From assembly GCF_022664395.1 (NCBI RefSeq), contig NZ_JAKRET010000012.1, forward strand, positions 62,001-126,000: 64,000 nucleotides of DNA, given 5' to 3'. This document shows, piece after piece, positions 33,544-42,874 of the stretch. The notes under the pieces were generated by a model. The model did no database searches and was not told where the DNA came from. It saw only the letters and a program-made list of their open reading frames with translations. The translations under genes were made by a program, and so were the position numbers. Origin of the DNA: Sphingomonas lacusdianchii. Lineage in GTDB: Bacteria > Pseudomonadota > Alphaproteobacteria > Sphingomonadales > Sphingomonadaceae. Every line of letters begins with the position of its first letter. Within the stretch, counting starts at the first letter, position 1.

Positions 33544-34647
33544 ATGACCGTCCTCACCCGTTACGACAGCCTCGTTGCCGCCGGCGAACTCCGCCCCGAC
33601 CCCGAACAGCGCGCCGCTGCCGAGCGGCTGTCGCGCCTTGCCGCCGAACTCGACGCTCCGCCCCGGCGCGGCCTGTTCGCCCGCCTGACCGGCCGCGACG
33701 CCGTACCCCCACGCGGGGTCTACCTGTGGGGTGGCGTCGGGCGTGGCAAGTCGATGCTGATGGACCTGTTCTACGACTGCGTCGCCGAACCGGCCAAGCG
33801 CCGCGTCCATTTCCACGCCTTCATGATCGAGGTCCATGCCCGCCTCGCTACCGAACGCGCTAAGGAAGCCGGCAACCCGGTGCCGCCGGTCGCCGAGGCG
33901 CTGGCCAAGGACCTGAAGCTGCTCGCGTTCGACGAGATGGTCATCAACAACACCGCCGACGCGATGGTGCTGTCGCGGCTGTTCACCGAGATGATGACGC
34001 ACGGCGTGACCATCGTCGCGACGTCGAACCGGCCGCCGGTCGATCTCTACAAGGACGGCCTGCAGCGCGACAGTTTCCTGCCGTTCATCGCGCTGCTCGA
34101 ATCGAACCTCGACGTGCTGCCGCTGAACGGCCCGACCGACTATCGCCGCGACCGGTTGGGCGCGGTCGATACGTGGCTGGTGCCCAACGGACCGGCGGCG
34201 ACCGAGGCGCTGTCGGCGGCGTTCTTCCGCCTAACCGATTTCGCGGTCGAGGATCGCGACCATGTGCCGTCGTGCGACCTCGATATCGGCGGACGGACGT
34301 TGCACGTGCCCAAAGCGCTGAAGGGCGTCGCGGTGTTCAGTTTCAAGCGGCTGTGCGGCGAGGCGCGCGGCGCGCCCGATTATCTGGAGATCGCGCGGAC
34401 GTTCCACACCGTGATCCTGGTCGGCATCCCGATCCTCGGGCCGGAGAACCGTAACGAGGCGGCACGGTTCGTGACGCTGATCGATGCGCTGTACGAATAT
34501 CGGGTGAAGCTGCTGGCGGCGGCGGACGCGCAGCCGGGCGACCTGTATCCGCGCGGCGACGGGCGGTTCGAATTCGACCGGACGATCAGCCGGCTGGAGG
34601 AGATGCGGTCGGAGGAATATCTGGCCAAGGGGCATGGCGAGGGATAG
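33544..34647 (+). CDS. zapE: Cell division ATPase ZapE (AFG1-like)
   Basis: 367 residues. ZapE is an AFG1/LACE1-type ATPase that acts on FtsZ rings; the mitochondrial relative helps quality control of respiratory subunits. Walker A GGVGRGKSMLMDLFYD, RRVHFHAFMIEVH, Walker B LKLLAFDEMVINN and the sensor TIVATSNRPP are clear; FKRLCGEARGAPDYLEIA is typical near the end. It follows sdhB on the same strand after a family B repeat; sdhB-zapE linkage is common in alphaproteobacteria. Confidence 0.95.
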   Translation: MTVLTRYDSLVAAGELRPDPEQRAAAERLSRLAAELDAPPRRGLFARLTGRDAVPPRGVYLWGGVGRGKSMLMDLFYDCVAEPAKRRVHFHAFMIEVHARLATERAKEAGNPVPPVAEALAKDLKLLAFDEMVINNTADAMVLSRLFTEMMTHGVTIVATSNRPPVDLYKDGLQRDSFLPFIALLESNLDVLPLNGPTDYRRDRLGAVDTWLVPNGPAATEALSAAFFRLTDFAVEDRDHVPSCDLDIGGRTLHVPKALKGVAVFSFKRLCGEARGAPDYLEIARTFHTVILVGIPILGPENRNEAARFVTLIDALYEYRVKLLAAADAQPGDLYPRGDGRFEFDRTISRLEEMRSEEYLAKGHGEG

Positions 34648-34670
34648 CCGCCCTTACTCCTTCCCACTCC

Positions 34671-34790
34671 CGTTTGCTTCGAGCGGAGGGTCGAACCTGT
34701 CGAGAACCGAAGTCGAGAAGGGGTTGCCCATACACCGGCGTTCTCGACTGCCGCGTCTCGACTTCGCTCGAAGCTGCTCGAACCGAACGG
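34671..34790. repeat. Intergenic repeat, family B, copy 2 (inverted)
   Basis: Reverse-complement orientation of copy 1: CGTTTGCTTCGAGCG start and GAAGCTGCTCGAACCGAACGG end. Lies between convergent zapE and hrpB. Confidence 0.75.
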
Positions 34791-34806
34791 GGTGGTGCCG
34801 GCGGTG

Positions 34807-37230
34807 TCACCCCCGCCGCGCATCCGCCTTCTTGGTCCTGAGCGTCGCCGACGCCGCCGCCGGATCGTCGGGCCAGGGATGGCGCGGATAGCGGCCGCGC
34901 ATTTCCTTCGACACGTCGCGCCACGACCCGGCCCAGAATCCCGGCAGGTCGCGCGTCGTCTGGATCGGCCGGCCCGCCGGTGAGGTCAGGCTGAGCGTCA
35001 GCGGTTGCCCGGCGACCATCGGGTGGGTGGCCAGCCCGAACAGCGCCTGCACGCGCAGCTCGACGCGCGGGCCGCCTTCTGCGGCATAGTCGATCGCATG
35101 GCTCGACCCGGCAGGGCTCTCGAACCGGGCGGGCGCGAGGCGGCGGACCTGTTGCATCCAGTCCCATCCCGCCTGCTGCTCCATTGCGTCGTGCAGGCCG
35201 GTCACGGCGTCGAGCCGCCGTTTGCCGGTCAGCAGCGGCGGCAGCCATTCATCGATCGTCGCGATCAGCGCCGCGTCACCCAGCGTATCGTCCTGCCCCA
35301 GCATCGCCGCGACATAGGCCGATCGGCGGCGCAGCGTCTCCGCTCCTTCCCATGGCAGCAGCGACAGGTCGCCGCGCACGGCTTGCACCAGCGCCGTGGC
35401 GATCTCCTCACCCGACGCCGCCGCATCGGGGCCCGACGACAGCCGGATCGCGCCGAGCCGGCGTTCGCGCAGCGCGATCACCCCCCGCGTGGCGGGATCG
35501 AAGGTCACGCTGCGCCGCGTTTCGATCCGGTCGCCGAATAATTGTTCGACCGTCGTCTGGTCGATCGCGACGGCGGACAGGATGCGCGCGCCGGCCGCCT
35601 GCCCCTGCGTTTCGGCCACCGCCAGCCATTCGGCCGATCCCAGCGCCGCCGCCTCCAGCCTGAACCCGCGACCTCCGACCGAGGCCCAGCGTTCGCCCGC
35701 AGCATCGCGGCGCCTGGCAATCCGATCGGGAAAGGCCAGCGCCACGCTGCGCGCCAGCGCATCGACGGGCGGATCGTCGCGACCCTTGACCAATTTGCGC
35801 CAGCGATCGGCAAGGCGGCGCGCCGCCTCCGCGCGCTGCCCGCGCTCGCCCTGCCAGCGGCGGCGGCGCTGGTCGAGATCGGTGTCGTTGCCGCCCAGGC
35901 CTCGCTCGCCGAGCAGCACCGCGACCTCGGCCGCCGCGCCGGCAAAGCCGCCCTCGCCAGCGCGGATCAGCATATGGGCGAGGCGTGGGGACAGCGGCAG
36001 CGCGGCGATGGCGAGGCCGTGCGGCGTCGGCCGGCCATCGCCGTCGATCGCGCCCAGCGTGGCGAGACGGGCACGCGCTTCCTCGACCGCGGCGGCGGGC
36101 GGCGGGTCGAGCCAGCGCAGCGTCGTCGGGTCGGTCACGCCCCATTTGCCGCATTCAAGCACCAGCGCCGACAGGTCGGCTTCGAGAATTTCCGCCGGAT
36201 CGAAGCGCGGCAACCCGGCGGTGGCGGCAGCTTCCCACAGGCGATAGGCAACCCCCGGTCCCTGCCGCGCGGCACGCCCGGCGCGCTGGATGACGGCGGC
36301 CTGCGACGCGCGTTCGGTGGTCAGGCGGGTCATCCCCGCCGCCCGGTCGTAACGCGGACGCCGCGCCAGCCCCGAATCGACGACGATGCGAATCCCGTCG
36401 AGGGTCAGCGAGGTTTCGGCGATGCTGGTCGCCAGCACGATCTTGCGGCGACCTTGCGGATCGGGGGCGATGGCGGCGCGCTGTTCGGCGGGAAGCAGCG
36501 TGCCGTGCAACCGGTGCAGCACCGCCCCGTCGGGCACGGCGATGCGTTCGGCGGTGCGCTCGATCTCCGCGACGCCGGGCAGAAAGGCGAGGATGCCACC
36601 CTCCGCCTCGGACAGCGCACGGCGGATCGCGGCGGCGACCGAGTCCTCGATGCGCGCCTCGGCATGGCGGCCGATATGGCGCAGGTCGAGCGGGTAGGAC
36701 CGCCCCTCGCTTTCGAGTACCGGCGCATCGTCCATCAGCGCCGCGAAGCGTTCGCCGTCGAGCGTCGCCGACATGGCGAGGATGCGCAGCTCGGGCCGCA
36801 ATGCCGCCTGTGCATCGAGCGCGAGGGCGAGGCCGAAATCGCTGTCGAGGCTGCGTTCGTGCACTTCGTCGAACAGCACCGCCGACACGCCCGCCAGTTC
36901 GGGATCGGCCTGGATCCGCGCGACGAAAATGCCCTCGGTCATGACCGTCACCCGGGTCGCCGGCGACCGCTTGCTGTCCATGCGGGTGGCATAGCCGAAG
37001 GTCTGGCCGACGGGTTCGCCGGCGGTCGCGGCCATGCGCTCGGCGGCGGCGCGCGCGGCGATGCGGCGGGGGGAGAGGAGCAGGATTTCGCCGGTGACCC
37101 ATGGTTCGCCGAGCAGTGCCGGGGCGACGGCGGTGGTCTTGCCCGCGCCGGGCGGCGCAACGAGGACGGCGGAGGTGCGGTCGCGCAACGTCTGGAGTAG
37201 GTCGGGCAGGACGGCGTGGATGGGGAGCAT
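34807..37230 (-). CDS. hrpB: ATP-dependent helicase HrpB
   Basis: 807 residues from ATG 37230 (MLPIHAVLPDLLQTL); the longer frame runs into a repeat and is rejected. DEAH-type helicase: Walker A VAPPGAGKTTAV, motif II as DEVH (LFDEVHERSLDSDFGL), motif III SATLDG, motifs V/VI IAETSLTLDG and QRAGRAARQGPG. The C-terminal HrpB domain includes FWAGSWRDVSKEMRGRYPRH. Bacterial HrpB is a poorly understood RNA/DNA helicase. Monocistronic, between repeats. Confidence 0.95.
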   Translation of the reverse strand: MLPIHAVLPDLLQTLRDRTSAVLVAPPGAGKTTAVAPALLGEPWVTGEILLLSPRRIAARAAAERMAATAGEPVGQTFGYATRMDSKRSPATRVTVMTEGIFVARIQADPELAGVSAVLFDEVHERSLDSDFGLALALDAQAALRPELRILAMSATLDGERFAALMDDAPVLESEGRSYPLDLRHIGRHAEARIEDSVAAAIRRALSEAEGGILAFLPGVAEIERTAERIAVPDGAVLHRLHGTLLPAEQRAAIAPDPQGRRKIVLATSIAETSLTLDGIRIVVDSGLARRPRYDRAAGMTRLTTERASQAAVIQRAGRAARQGPGVAYRLWEAAATAGLPRFDPAEILEADLSALVLECGKWGVTDPTTLRWLDPPPAAAVEEARARLATLGAIDGDGRPTPHGLAIAALPLSPRLAHMLIRAGEGGFAGAAAEVAVLLGERGLGGNDTDLDQRRRRWQGERGQRAEAARRLADRWRKLVKGRDDPPVDALARSVALAFPDRIARRRDAAGERWASVGGRGFRLEAAALGSAEWLAVAETQGQAAGARILSAVAIDQTTVEQLFGDRIETRRSVTFDPATRGVIALRERRLGAIRLSSGPDAAASGEEIATALVQAVRGDLSLLPWEGAETLRRRSAYVAAMLGQDDTLGDAALIATIDEWLPPLLTGKRRLDAVTGLHDAMEQQAGWDWMQQVRRLAPARFESPAGSSHAIDYAAEGGPRVELRVQALFGLATHPMVAGQPLTLSLTSPAGRPIQTTRDLPGFWAGSWRDVSKEMRGRYPRHPWPDDPAAASATLRTKKADARRG

Positions 37231-37245
37231 GGTGCCCCTTAGCAA

Positions 37246-37377
37246 TCCTCCCCGCCTGCGGGGAGGGGGACCAGCGAAGCTGGTGGAGGGGGATCGCGGC
37301 GCCACGCAACCGTTGCGGTTGCCGACACCCCCCTCCACCATCCTTCGGATGGTCCCCCTCCCCGTGCCGGGGAGGAT
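37246..37377. repeat. Palindromic intergenic repeat, family A, copy 3
   Basis: TCCTCCCCGCCTGCGGGGAGG start, CCAGCGAAGCTGGTGGAGGG, GCAACCGTTGCGG middle, CCACCATCCTTCGGATGG and CCCCGTGCCGGGGAGGA end. It separates hrpB from the aldo/keto reductase, whose TAA stop lies at its edge. Confidence 0.85.
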
Positions 37378-38172
37378 TTAGAGGGTGTCGGGGTTGGGGC
37401 CGAGGCGGCCGTCTTCGCGGTCCATCGCGTCGATCTTCGCGATCTGCTCCGCCGTCAGCGTTACCTTTTCCGCTGCCAAATTTTCCTCGATCCGCGCGCG
37501 CGACGACGCCTTGGGGATCACGCCCAGCCCGGCCTGCACATGCCAGGCGAGGATCACCTGTGCCGGCGTTGCCCCCGCCGCCTCGGCGATCGCGACGATC
37601 GCCGGATCGGTCAGCAATGTCCCCTGCCCCAGCGGCGACCAGCTTTGCGTCACGATCCCCAGTCGTTCATGCGCCGCGCGCGCCGCGCGCTGCTGGAAAT
37701 GAGGATGCAGCTCGATCTGGTTCAGCGCCGGCACCACGCCGGTGGCATCGACGATCCGGTCGAGATGATCGGGCGAGAAGTTCGACACGCCGATCGAGCC
37801 GACCCGCCCGTCCTCGCGCAACCGCACCAGCGCCTTCCACGTGTCGACATAGCGGTCCTCCGACGGCATCGGCCAGTGGATCAGGAACAGGTCGATGCGC
37901 GGCAACTTCGCAGCGCTGGCGTCGAACGCCTTGAGCGCGCCGTCATAGCCCATGGCGTCGCGCCACAATTTGGTGGTGACGAAGATGTCGGTGCCGCCGG
38001 TCGCTTCGCCGACGCCCGTTTCGTTGGCATAGAAGGCGGCGGTGTCGATCAGGCGATAGCCGGCGTCGATGGCTTCGCGCGACAGGCGAGCGGAGTCTTC
38101 GGGCGGAACCTTGTAGGTGCCGTATCCAATCGCGGGGATGGTGCGGCCGTCGTTAAGGGTGAGGTCGGTGAT
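37378..38172 (-). CDS. Aldo/keto reductase without a canonical start codon
   Basis: The frame encodes about 264 residues of a DkgA/B-like NADPH-dependent reductase: ITDLTLNDGRTIPAIGYGTY at the start, the catalytic Asp/Tyr in RLIDTAAFYANE, Lys in TTKLWRDAMGY and His in LFLIHWP, then GRVGSIGVSNF and PKASSRARIEENL. The full fold is therefore present from the first beta-hairpin on. No ATG, GTG or TTG exists in frame near the expected start (38172-38240); the first in-frame ATG (37968) would delete the N-terminal 68 residues including two catalytic residues. Either an ATC/ATT start, an N-terminal frameshift, or a sequence error is present. Confidence 0.8.
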   Translation of the reverse strand: MTDLTLNDGRTIPAIGYGTYKVPPEDSARLSREAIDAGYRLIDTAAFYANETGVGEATGGTDIFVTTKLWRDAMGYDGALKAFDASAAKLPRIDLFLIHWPMPSEDRYVDTWKALVRLREDGRVGSIGVSNFSPDHLDRIVDATGVVPALNQIELHPHFQQRAARAAHERLGIVTQSWSPLGQGTLLTDPAIVAIAEAAGATPAQVILAWHVQAGLGVIPKASSRARIEENLAAEKVTLTAEQIAKIDAMDREDGRLGPNPDTL

Positions 38173-38236
38173 GGAACTTCCGTGCGGTTGGGGGTCGCAT
38201 TGCCAAAGGTTGGCGGCGTGATCCGTTCCTTGTCCC

Positions 38237-38350
38237 CGCTCCGTTCGTGCTGAGTAGGGACTAAGTTTGTCGGAGGCCCGTATCGAAGTACTTGGCTCCA
38301 GACGGTCTTTCGATACGCCATTTCGACAGGCTCAATGGCTACTCAAGACA
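38237..38350. repeat. Intergenic repeat, family C, copy 1
   Basis: CTCCGTTCGTGCTGAGTAGG, TTTGTCGG, CCGTATCGAAGTAC and then the mirror half CGATACGCC, TTCGACAGGCTCAATGG, ACTCAAGACAAACG: an imperfect long palindrome. A second copy is at 52418-52532. Confidence 0.75.
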
Positions 38351-38383
38351 AACGAATTTTCGTTCGCCAGCCCCTGCCCCCAA

Positions 38384-38504
38384 CCGTTCGGTTCGAGCAG
38401 CTTCGAGCTTGTCGAGAAGCGTCCGTCGAGAACGCGCCGTTTGGGGCACCCCCTTCTCGACTTCGGTTCTCGACAGGCTCGAACCTGCGCTCGAAGCAAA
38501 CGGA
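38384..38504. repeat. Intergenic repeat, family B, copy 3
   Basis: CCGTTCGGTTCGAGCAGCTT to GAACCTGCGCTCGAAGCAAA CGG, same orientation as copy 1. Directly after the family C copy. Confidence 0.8.
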
Positions 38505-38547
38505 GGGGGGTGGAGAGCGAGGGGGCTGAGAGAGGGAAGCGCCCCCC

Positions 38548-40917
38548 TTACCCCGTCGGCCGCCCGTCCGCGTCCATCAACACCTCGCGCCGGCCGACAT
38601 GGTCCGGGCGCGACACCAGCCCTTCCTTTTCCATCCGCTCGATCAGCCGCGCCGCCGAGTTATACCCCACGCGCAACTGACGCTGAAGCCAGCTGGTCGA
38701 TGCCTTCTGGCTCTCCGCCACCAGCTGACACGCCTGGCGGAAGGTCTGTTCCTCGGGCGAATCGTCCCCGGTCGGCGCCCCGTCGAGGCTGAAGCCGGCA
38801 TCGCCTTCCGGCTCGTTGACCACCGCGTCGATATAGTCGGGCGCCCCCTGCGAGCGCCAGAAATCGGACACCGCCTGCACTTCGTCGTCGCTGACGAACG
38901 GGCCGTGCACACGCGCCAGCGCCTTGCCGCCCGGCATGTACAGCATGTCGCCGCGGCCCAGCAGCTGCTCGGCACCCTGTTCGCCAAGGATGGTGCGCGA
39001 ATCGATCTTGCTGGTGACGTGGAAGCTGATGCGCGTTGGCAGATTCGCCTTGATGACGCCGGTGATGACGTCGACCGAGGGGCGCTGCGTCGCCATGATC
39101 AGGTGGATGCCCGCCGCGCGCGCCTTTTGCGCGAGGCGCTGGATCAGGAATTCGACTTCCTTGCCCGCGGTCATCATCAGGTCGGCGAGTTCGTCGACGA
39201 TCACCACGATCTGCGGCAGCGGCGTCAGGTCGAGCGTCTCTTCCTCATAGATCGGCGTGCCGTTCTCGGCATCGTAGCCGGTCTGCACCTTGCGGCCGAG
39301 CTTCTGCCCCTTGGCGATAGCGGCGCGGACCTTCTCGTTGAAGCTGGCAAGGCTGCGGACGTTGATCGACGCCATCATCCGATAGCGGTCCTCCATCTGC
39401 TCGACCGCCCATTTGAGCGCGCGCACCGCCTTGGGCGGGTCGGTCACCACGTCGGCGAGCAGGTGCGGGATGCCGCGATACATGCTGAGTTCGAGCATCT
39501 TCGGGTCGATCATGATCATCCGGCACTGGTCCGGGGTCAGCCGGTACAACAGCGACAGGATCATGCAGTTCAGGCCGACCGATTTGCCCGATCCGGTCGT
39601 ACCCGCGACCAGCAGGTGCGGCATCGGCGCCAGATCGGCGACGACCGGATCGCCGGCGATATTCTTGCCCAGCACGATGGGAAGCTGCGCATTCTGGTCG
39701 GCGAACGCCTGGCTGGCGATCAGTTCGCGCAGGGAAACCGTCTCGCGCCGCTGGTTGGGCAGTTCGATGCCGATCACGGTGCGGCCCGGGATCGTCGCGA
39801 CGCGCGCGGAGATCGCCGACATGTTGCGCGCGATATCGTCGGCCAGCTGGATGACGCGGCTGGCACGGATGCCGGGTTCGGGTTCGAGTTCGTACATGGT
39901 GACGACCGGGCCGGGCGCGACCTTCACCACCTGCCCCTTCACGTTGAAGTCGTCGAGCACGCTTTCGAGCAGGCGCGAATTGCGCTCCAGCGCCGCCTTG
40001 TCGATCGACGGGCCGCTCGATTCGGGCGGGGGGGCGAGCAGGTCGATGGCGGGCAGCGCGAAATTGTCGCGACCTTCGCTGCTGGCCGGGCGCGGTGCGC
40101 TGGCCAGCGCCGGCGAAGCGGTGCGTTCGGCGATGACCGGCGGCGCGCGGTTGTCGGGTTCGGCGACGCGGCGCGGCTGCGGCCGGGCGGGCGCGTCGTC
40201 CTCGGTATCTTCCTCGGTATCGGCGACGAAGCGGCTGGGCGCGGCATCGAACGGCGCATCATCGTCGTCATAGGCGACCTCACCCGTCTCGGCATCGACC
40301 GCCCGCGCGCGGCGTTCGAATTTCGGCATGCGGAAGGTGCCGTCGGGAATCTCGATCGTCAGTCCCTTGGCCCAGCGCCAGATGCCGAACAGCCCGGTCG
40401 CCAGCGCCACCACGCGGACGATCCAGATTTCGATATCGGGCTGGCCGATCATGTGGATCAGCCCCTGCACCGCCGCCGCGACGCTCCAGCCGATCACCCC
40501 GCCATAGCCGGCGGGCAGCGACAATATCGCCTCACCCGACACGAACGCCAGCGTCGTGCCCATCAGCAGCACGCCGATCAGGCAGTCGCGCACCATGCGC
40601 GGCCACGGCCCGACGGGCACGTCGCGCCACAGCCGGACGCTGACGATCAGGCCCAGCGGCAACAGCATCGAGACCGGCACGCCAAACAGGGTCAGCAACA
40701 GGTCGGCCAGATGCGCGCCGGGCGATCCGAGCTTGTTGGCGACCGGCCCGCCCGCGGCGGTGCTGAACGACGGATCGGCCGACGAATAGCTGACCAGCGC
40801 GATCGCGATCAGCAGCATGGCGACGAACAGCAAGGTCGCCCCGATTATCGCGCCGCTGCGCCTCACGCCCGCCTTCATCGCGTCGCGCCACAACATCGGC
40901 TGCGCGTTCGTCGCCAT
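38548..40917 (-). CDS. ftsK: DNA translocase FtsK
   Basis: 789 residues from ATG 40917. FtsK couples chromosome segregation to septation. An N-terminal membrane domain with four hydrophobic spans (about 15-165), a Pro/Ala/Arg-rich linker (about 200-290), then the motor: Walker A VAGTTGSGKSVGLNCM, Walker B region QIVVIVDELADLMM, and TQRPSVDVITGVIKANLPTR. The C-terminal gamma winged helix (ASTSWLQRQLRVGYNSAARL, IERMEKEGLV) recognises KOPS-type sequences. Monocistronic, divergent from ubiH-family gene. Confidence 0.97.
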   Translation of the reverse strand: MATNAQPMLWRDAMKAGVRRSGAIIGATLLFVAMLLIAIALVSYSSADPSFSTAAGGPVANKLGSPGAHLADLLLTLFGVPVSMLLPLGLIVSVRLWRDVPVGPWPRMVRDCLIGVLLMGTTLAFVSGEAILSLPAGYGGVIGWSVAAAVQGLIHMIGQPDIEIWIVRVVALATGLFGIWRWAKGLTIEIPDGTFRMPKFERRARAVDAETGEVAYDDDDAPFDAAPSRFVADTEEDTEDDAPARPQPRRVAEPDNRAPPVIAERTASPALASAPRPASSEGRDNFALPAIDLLAPPPESSGPSIDKAALERNSRLLESVLDDFNVKGQVVKVAPGPVVTMYELEPEPGIRASRVIQLADDIARNMSAISARVATIPGRTVIGIELPNQRRETVSLRELIASQAFADQNAQLPIVLGKNIAGDPVVADLAPMPHLLVAGTTGSGKSVGLNCMILSLLYRLTPDQCRMIMIDPKMLELSMYRGIPHLLADVVTDPPKAVRALKWAVEQMEDRYRMMASINVRSLASFNEKVRAAIAKGQKLGRKVQTGYDAENGTPIYEEETLDLTPLPQIVVIVDELADLMMTAGKEVEFLIQRLAQKARAAGIHLIMATQRPSVDVITGVIKANLPTRISFHVTSKIDSRTILGEQGAEQLLGRGDMLYMPGGKALARVHGPFVSDDEVQAVSDFWRSQGAPDYIDAVVNEPEGDAGFSLDGAPTGDDSPEEQTFRQACQLVAESQKASTSWLQRQLRVGYNSAARLIERMEKEGLVSRPDHVGRREVLMDADGRPTG

Positions 40918-41045
40918 TCGTTCCACCCTTGTTCGATACCGCCCCGATGTGCGCCGCGCCGGGCATCGCCGTCAAGGCGGCGTTGCGGTGAACCGCACCA
41001 CACCCTAAGTCGCGATGGACATAGGTTAAGGATGGGACGGGTTTC

Positions 41046-42263
41046 ATGGCACAGGCGGACGTCATCATCCTGGGCGGCGGGCTGGTCGGCAGCACGCTCG
41101 GCGTATCGCTGAGCGTCCATGGCCTCCGCTCGATCATTCTCGATCCCGCCGATCCGGCAGTGACGCTGGCGCCGGGCTTCGACGGACGCGCCTCCGCCAT
41201 CGCCAGCGCGACGCACCGCATGTTCGAGGCGATCGGCATTGCCGAGGGGCTGGGCGACGAGGGCTGTCCGATCGCCGCGATCCGCGCGACCGACGGGCTG
41301 GAACCCGGCAAGCTCGACTTCATCCCCGATGCCGCCGACGACCCGGTCGGCGTGATGTACGAGAACAAGCGGTTGCGGCAGGTGATCTATGACGCGGCGG
41401 TTGCATCGCCGCTGGTCGACCTGCGCTACCGGGACCGAGCGATCGACGTCCGGCGCGAGGCGCATGGCGTGACGGTGACGACGGCGGGCGGCGACACGCT
41501 GACCGCACCGCTGCTGATCGCGGCGGAGGGGCGCAATTCGCCGACGCGCGAGGCGGCGGGCATCCGCGTCGCGCGCTGGAGCTACGATCACGCCGCGATC
41601 ATCACCACGCTCGGCCATGCGGAGCCGCACGAGAATGTGGCGTATGAGATCTTCTACCCGGCCGGGCCGTTCGCGATCCTGCCGCTGAAGGACGACGAAC
41701 ACGGCCATCGCTCGGCGATCGTTTGGACCGTCGATGCGAAGGACCGACCGGCGATGCTGAAACTGTCCGACCGCGCCTTCCTTGCCGAAGCATCGAAGAA
41801 GACGGGCGGATTTTTGGGGCAATTGTCGAACCTGTCGGCTCGGTCGAGCTATCCGCTCGGCTTTCACCATGCGGCGCGGATCACCGCCGAGCGGCTGGTA
41901 CTGGTCGGCGACGCCGCGCACGGCATCCACCCGATCGCCGGACAGGGGCTGAACCTCGGCCTGCGCGACGTCGCGGCGCTGACCGAGGTGCTGGTCGAGG
42001 GCAAGCGCACCGGGCTCGACCTTGGCGACCCCTATCTGCTCGAGCGCTATCAGCGGTGGCGCGGGCTGGACACGTTCGCGGTGGCGCTGGCGACCGACGG
42101 GCTGACGCGGTTGTTCGGCATTCCGGGCAAGGCGGCCGGCGCGGTGCGGCGCTTCGGCCTGTCGGCGGTCGATTCGATCCCGCCGCTCAAAGCCGCCTTC
42201 ATGGCCGAGGCGCGCGGCGAGACGGGCAAGCTGCCCAAGCTGTTGCAGGGGGTTACGGCGTAG
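41046..42263 (+). CDS. UbiH/UbiF/COQ6-family FAD monooxygenase
   Basis: 405 residues. Aromatic-ring hydroxylase of ubiquinone biosynthesis. Dinucleotide motif VIILGGGLVGSTLGVSL, the ring-contact region GFDGRASAIASATHRMF, and the second FAD motif RLVLVGDAAHGIHPIAGQGL followed by NLGLRDVAAL are diagnostic of the family. Whether it acts at C5, C6 or C1 (UbiI/UbiF/UbiH, or broad UbiL/UbiM of alphaproteobacteria) cannot be read from the sequence by eye. Divergent from ftsK. Confidence 0.92.
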   Translation: MAQADVIILGGGLVGSTLGVSLSVHGLRSIILDPADPAVTLAPGFDGRASAIASATHRMFEAIGIAEGLGDEGCPIAAIRATDGLEPGKLDFIPDAADDPVGVMYENKRLRQVIYDAAVASPLVDLRYRDRAIDVRREAHGVTVTTAGGDTLTAPLLIAAEGRNSPTREAAGIRVARWSYDHAAIITTLGHAEPHENVAYEIFYPAGPFAILPLKDDEHGHRSAIVWTVDAKDRPAMLKLSDRAFLAEASKKTGGFLGQLSNLSARSSYPLGFHHAARITAERLVLVGDAAHGIHPIAGQGLNLGLRDVAALTEVLVEGKRTGLDLGDPYLLERYQRWRGLDTFAVALATDGLTRLFGIPGKAAGAVRRFGLSAVDSIPPLKAAFMAEARGETGKLPKLLQGVTA

Positions 42264-42368
42264 GAGGCGGTTCCGGGCACGACACCCGCCGCACCCTACC
42301 CGTCACCCCGGACTTGCGGCGGGGGTGCCGATGGCGATCGGGACCAGGGCTGCCAATCCTTCGACGCG

Positions 42369-42674
42369 CTATCCCCGCGTCGCGTCGAACCGCGCCATCT
42401 CATACGCGATCGACGCCTCGACCAGCCGCTCCCACAGGTCCGCGACCACCGCATCGGGCACGCCAGCCTCCGCCGCCGCCGCCCGCGCATTCGCGATCAC
42501 CTCGGCCTTGCGTGCCTCGTCGCGCACCGCCGCGCGCGCCGGCTTGATCCGCGCGGCGGCATCCATATAGGCGAAGCGTCGCGCCAGCAGCGCGACCAGT
42601 TCGCGGTCGAGGCTGTCGACGCCGGCACGGACGTCGGTCATGGTGGTACAATCGGGGCCGGGCAGGATCGTCAT
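42369..42674 (-). CDS. Chorismate mutase (AroQ/PchB type)
   Basis: 101 residues. Converts chorismate to prephenate in phenylalanine/tyrosine biosynthesis. All-helical AroQ fold: [40 protein letters not shown] and [19 protein letters not shown], with the active-site Arg, Lys and Glu residues. Resembles the PchB-like subgroup (isochorismate-pyruvate lyase relatives), so annotation as chorismate mutase family is safer than a specific role. A later Met (codon 12) is an alternative start. Confidence 0.9.
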   Translation of the reverse strand: MTILPGPDCTTMTDVRAGVDSLDRELVALLARRFAYMDAAARIKPARAAVRDEARKAEVIANARAAAAEAGVPDAVVADLWERLVEASIAYEMARFDATRG

Positions 42675-42712
42675 GCCCCGCGCTTTGGCGAGTGTCCCCG
42701 CGCTTGTCCAGC

Positions 42713-42740
42713 TTGACTCCCGCGCCCCATCCGGCTAGGC
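42713..42740 (+). promoter_or_regulatory. Candidate promoter of rpsD
   Basis: TTGACT (42713-42718), 16-base spacer and CTAGGC (42735-42740), about 135 bases before the rpsD start. The -35 element is good and the -10 is poor; alternatives exist in this GC-rich leader. Confidence 0.3.
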
Positions 42741-42874
42741 GCGCCGCTTCGCAATTCGGCCCCGCATTCCCGGTGAAGCGGTGGCCCCGGCCCCTCGGGA
42801 CCGGCGGCGAATACCGGGAGCCGCGATCGTCCACCCGGATGGTCAAACGTTACTGCAATTGCATTGGATTTACG

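Larger units (their letters stand above)
38173..38547. other. Intergenic repeats between aldo/keto reductase and ftsK
   Basis: About 375 bases. Family C repeat (38237-38350) and family B repeat (38384-38504) fill most of it. No gene is seen. Confidence 0.7.

Noticed and set aside
34807..37341. Extended start of hrpB
   Set aside because: The extension reads through the family A repeat.
38599..41112. 837-codon plus-strand ORF over ftsK
   Set aside because: Antisense shadow of ftsK, low-complexity Arg/His/Asp-rich product.
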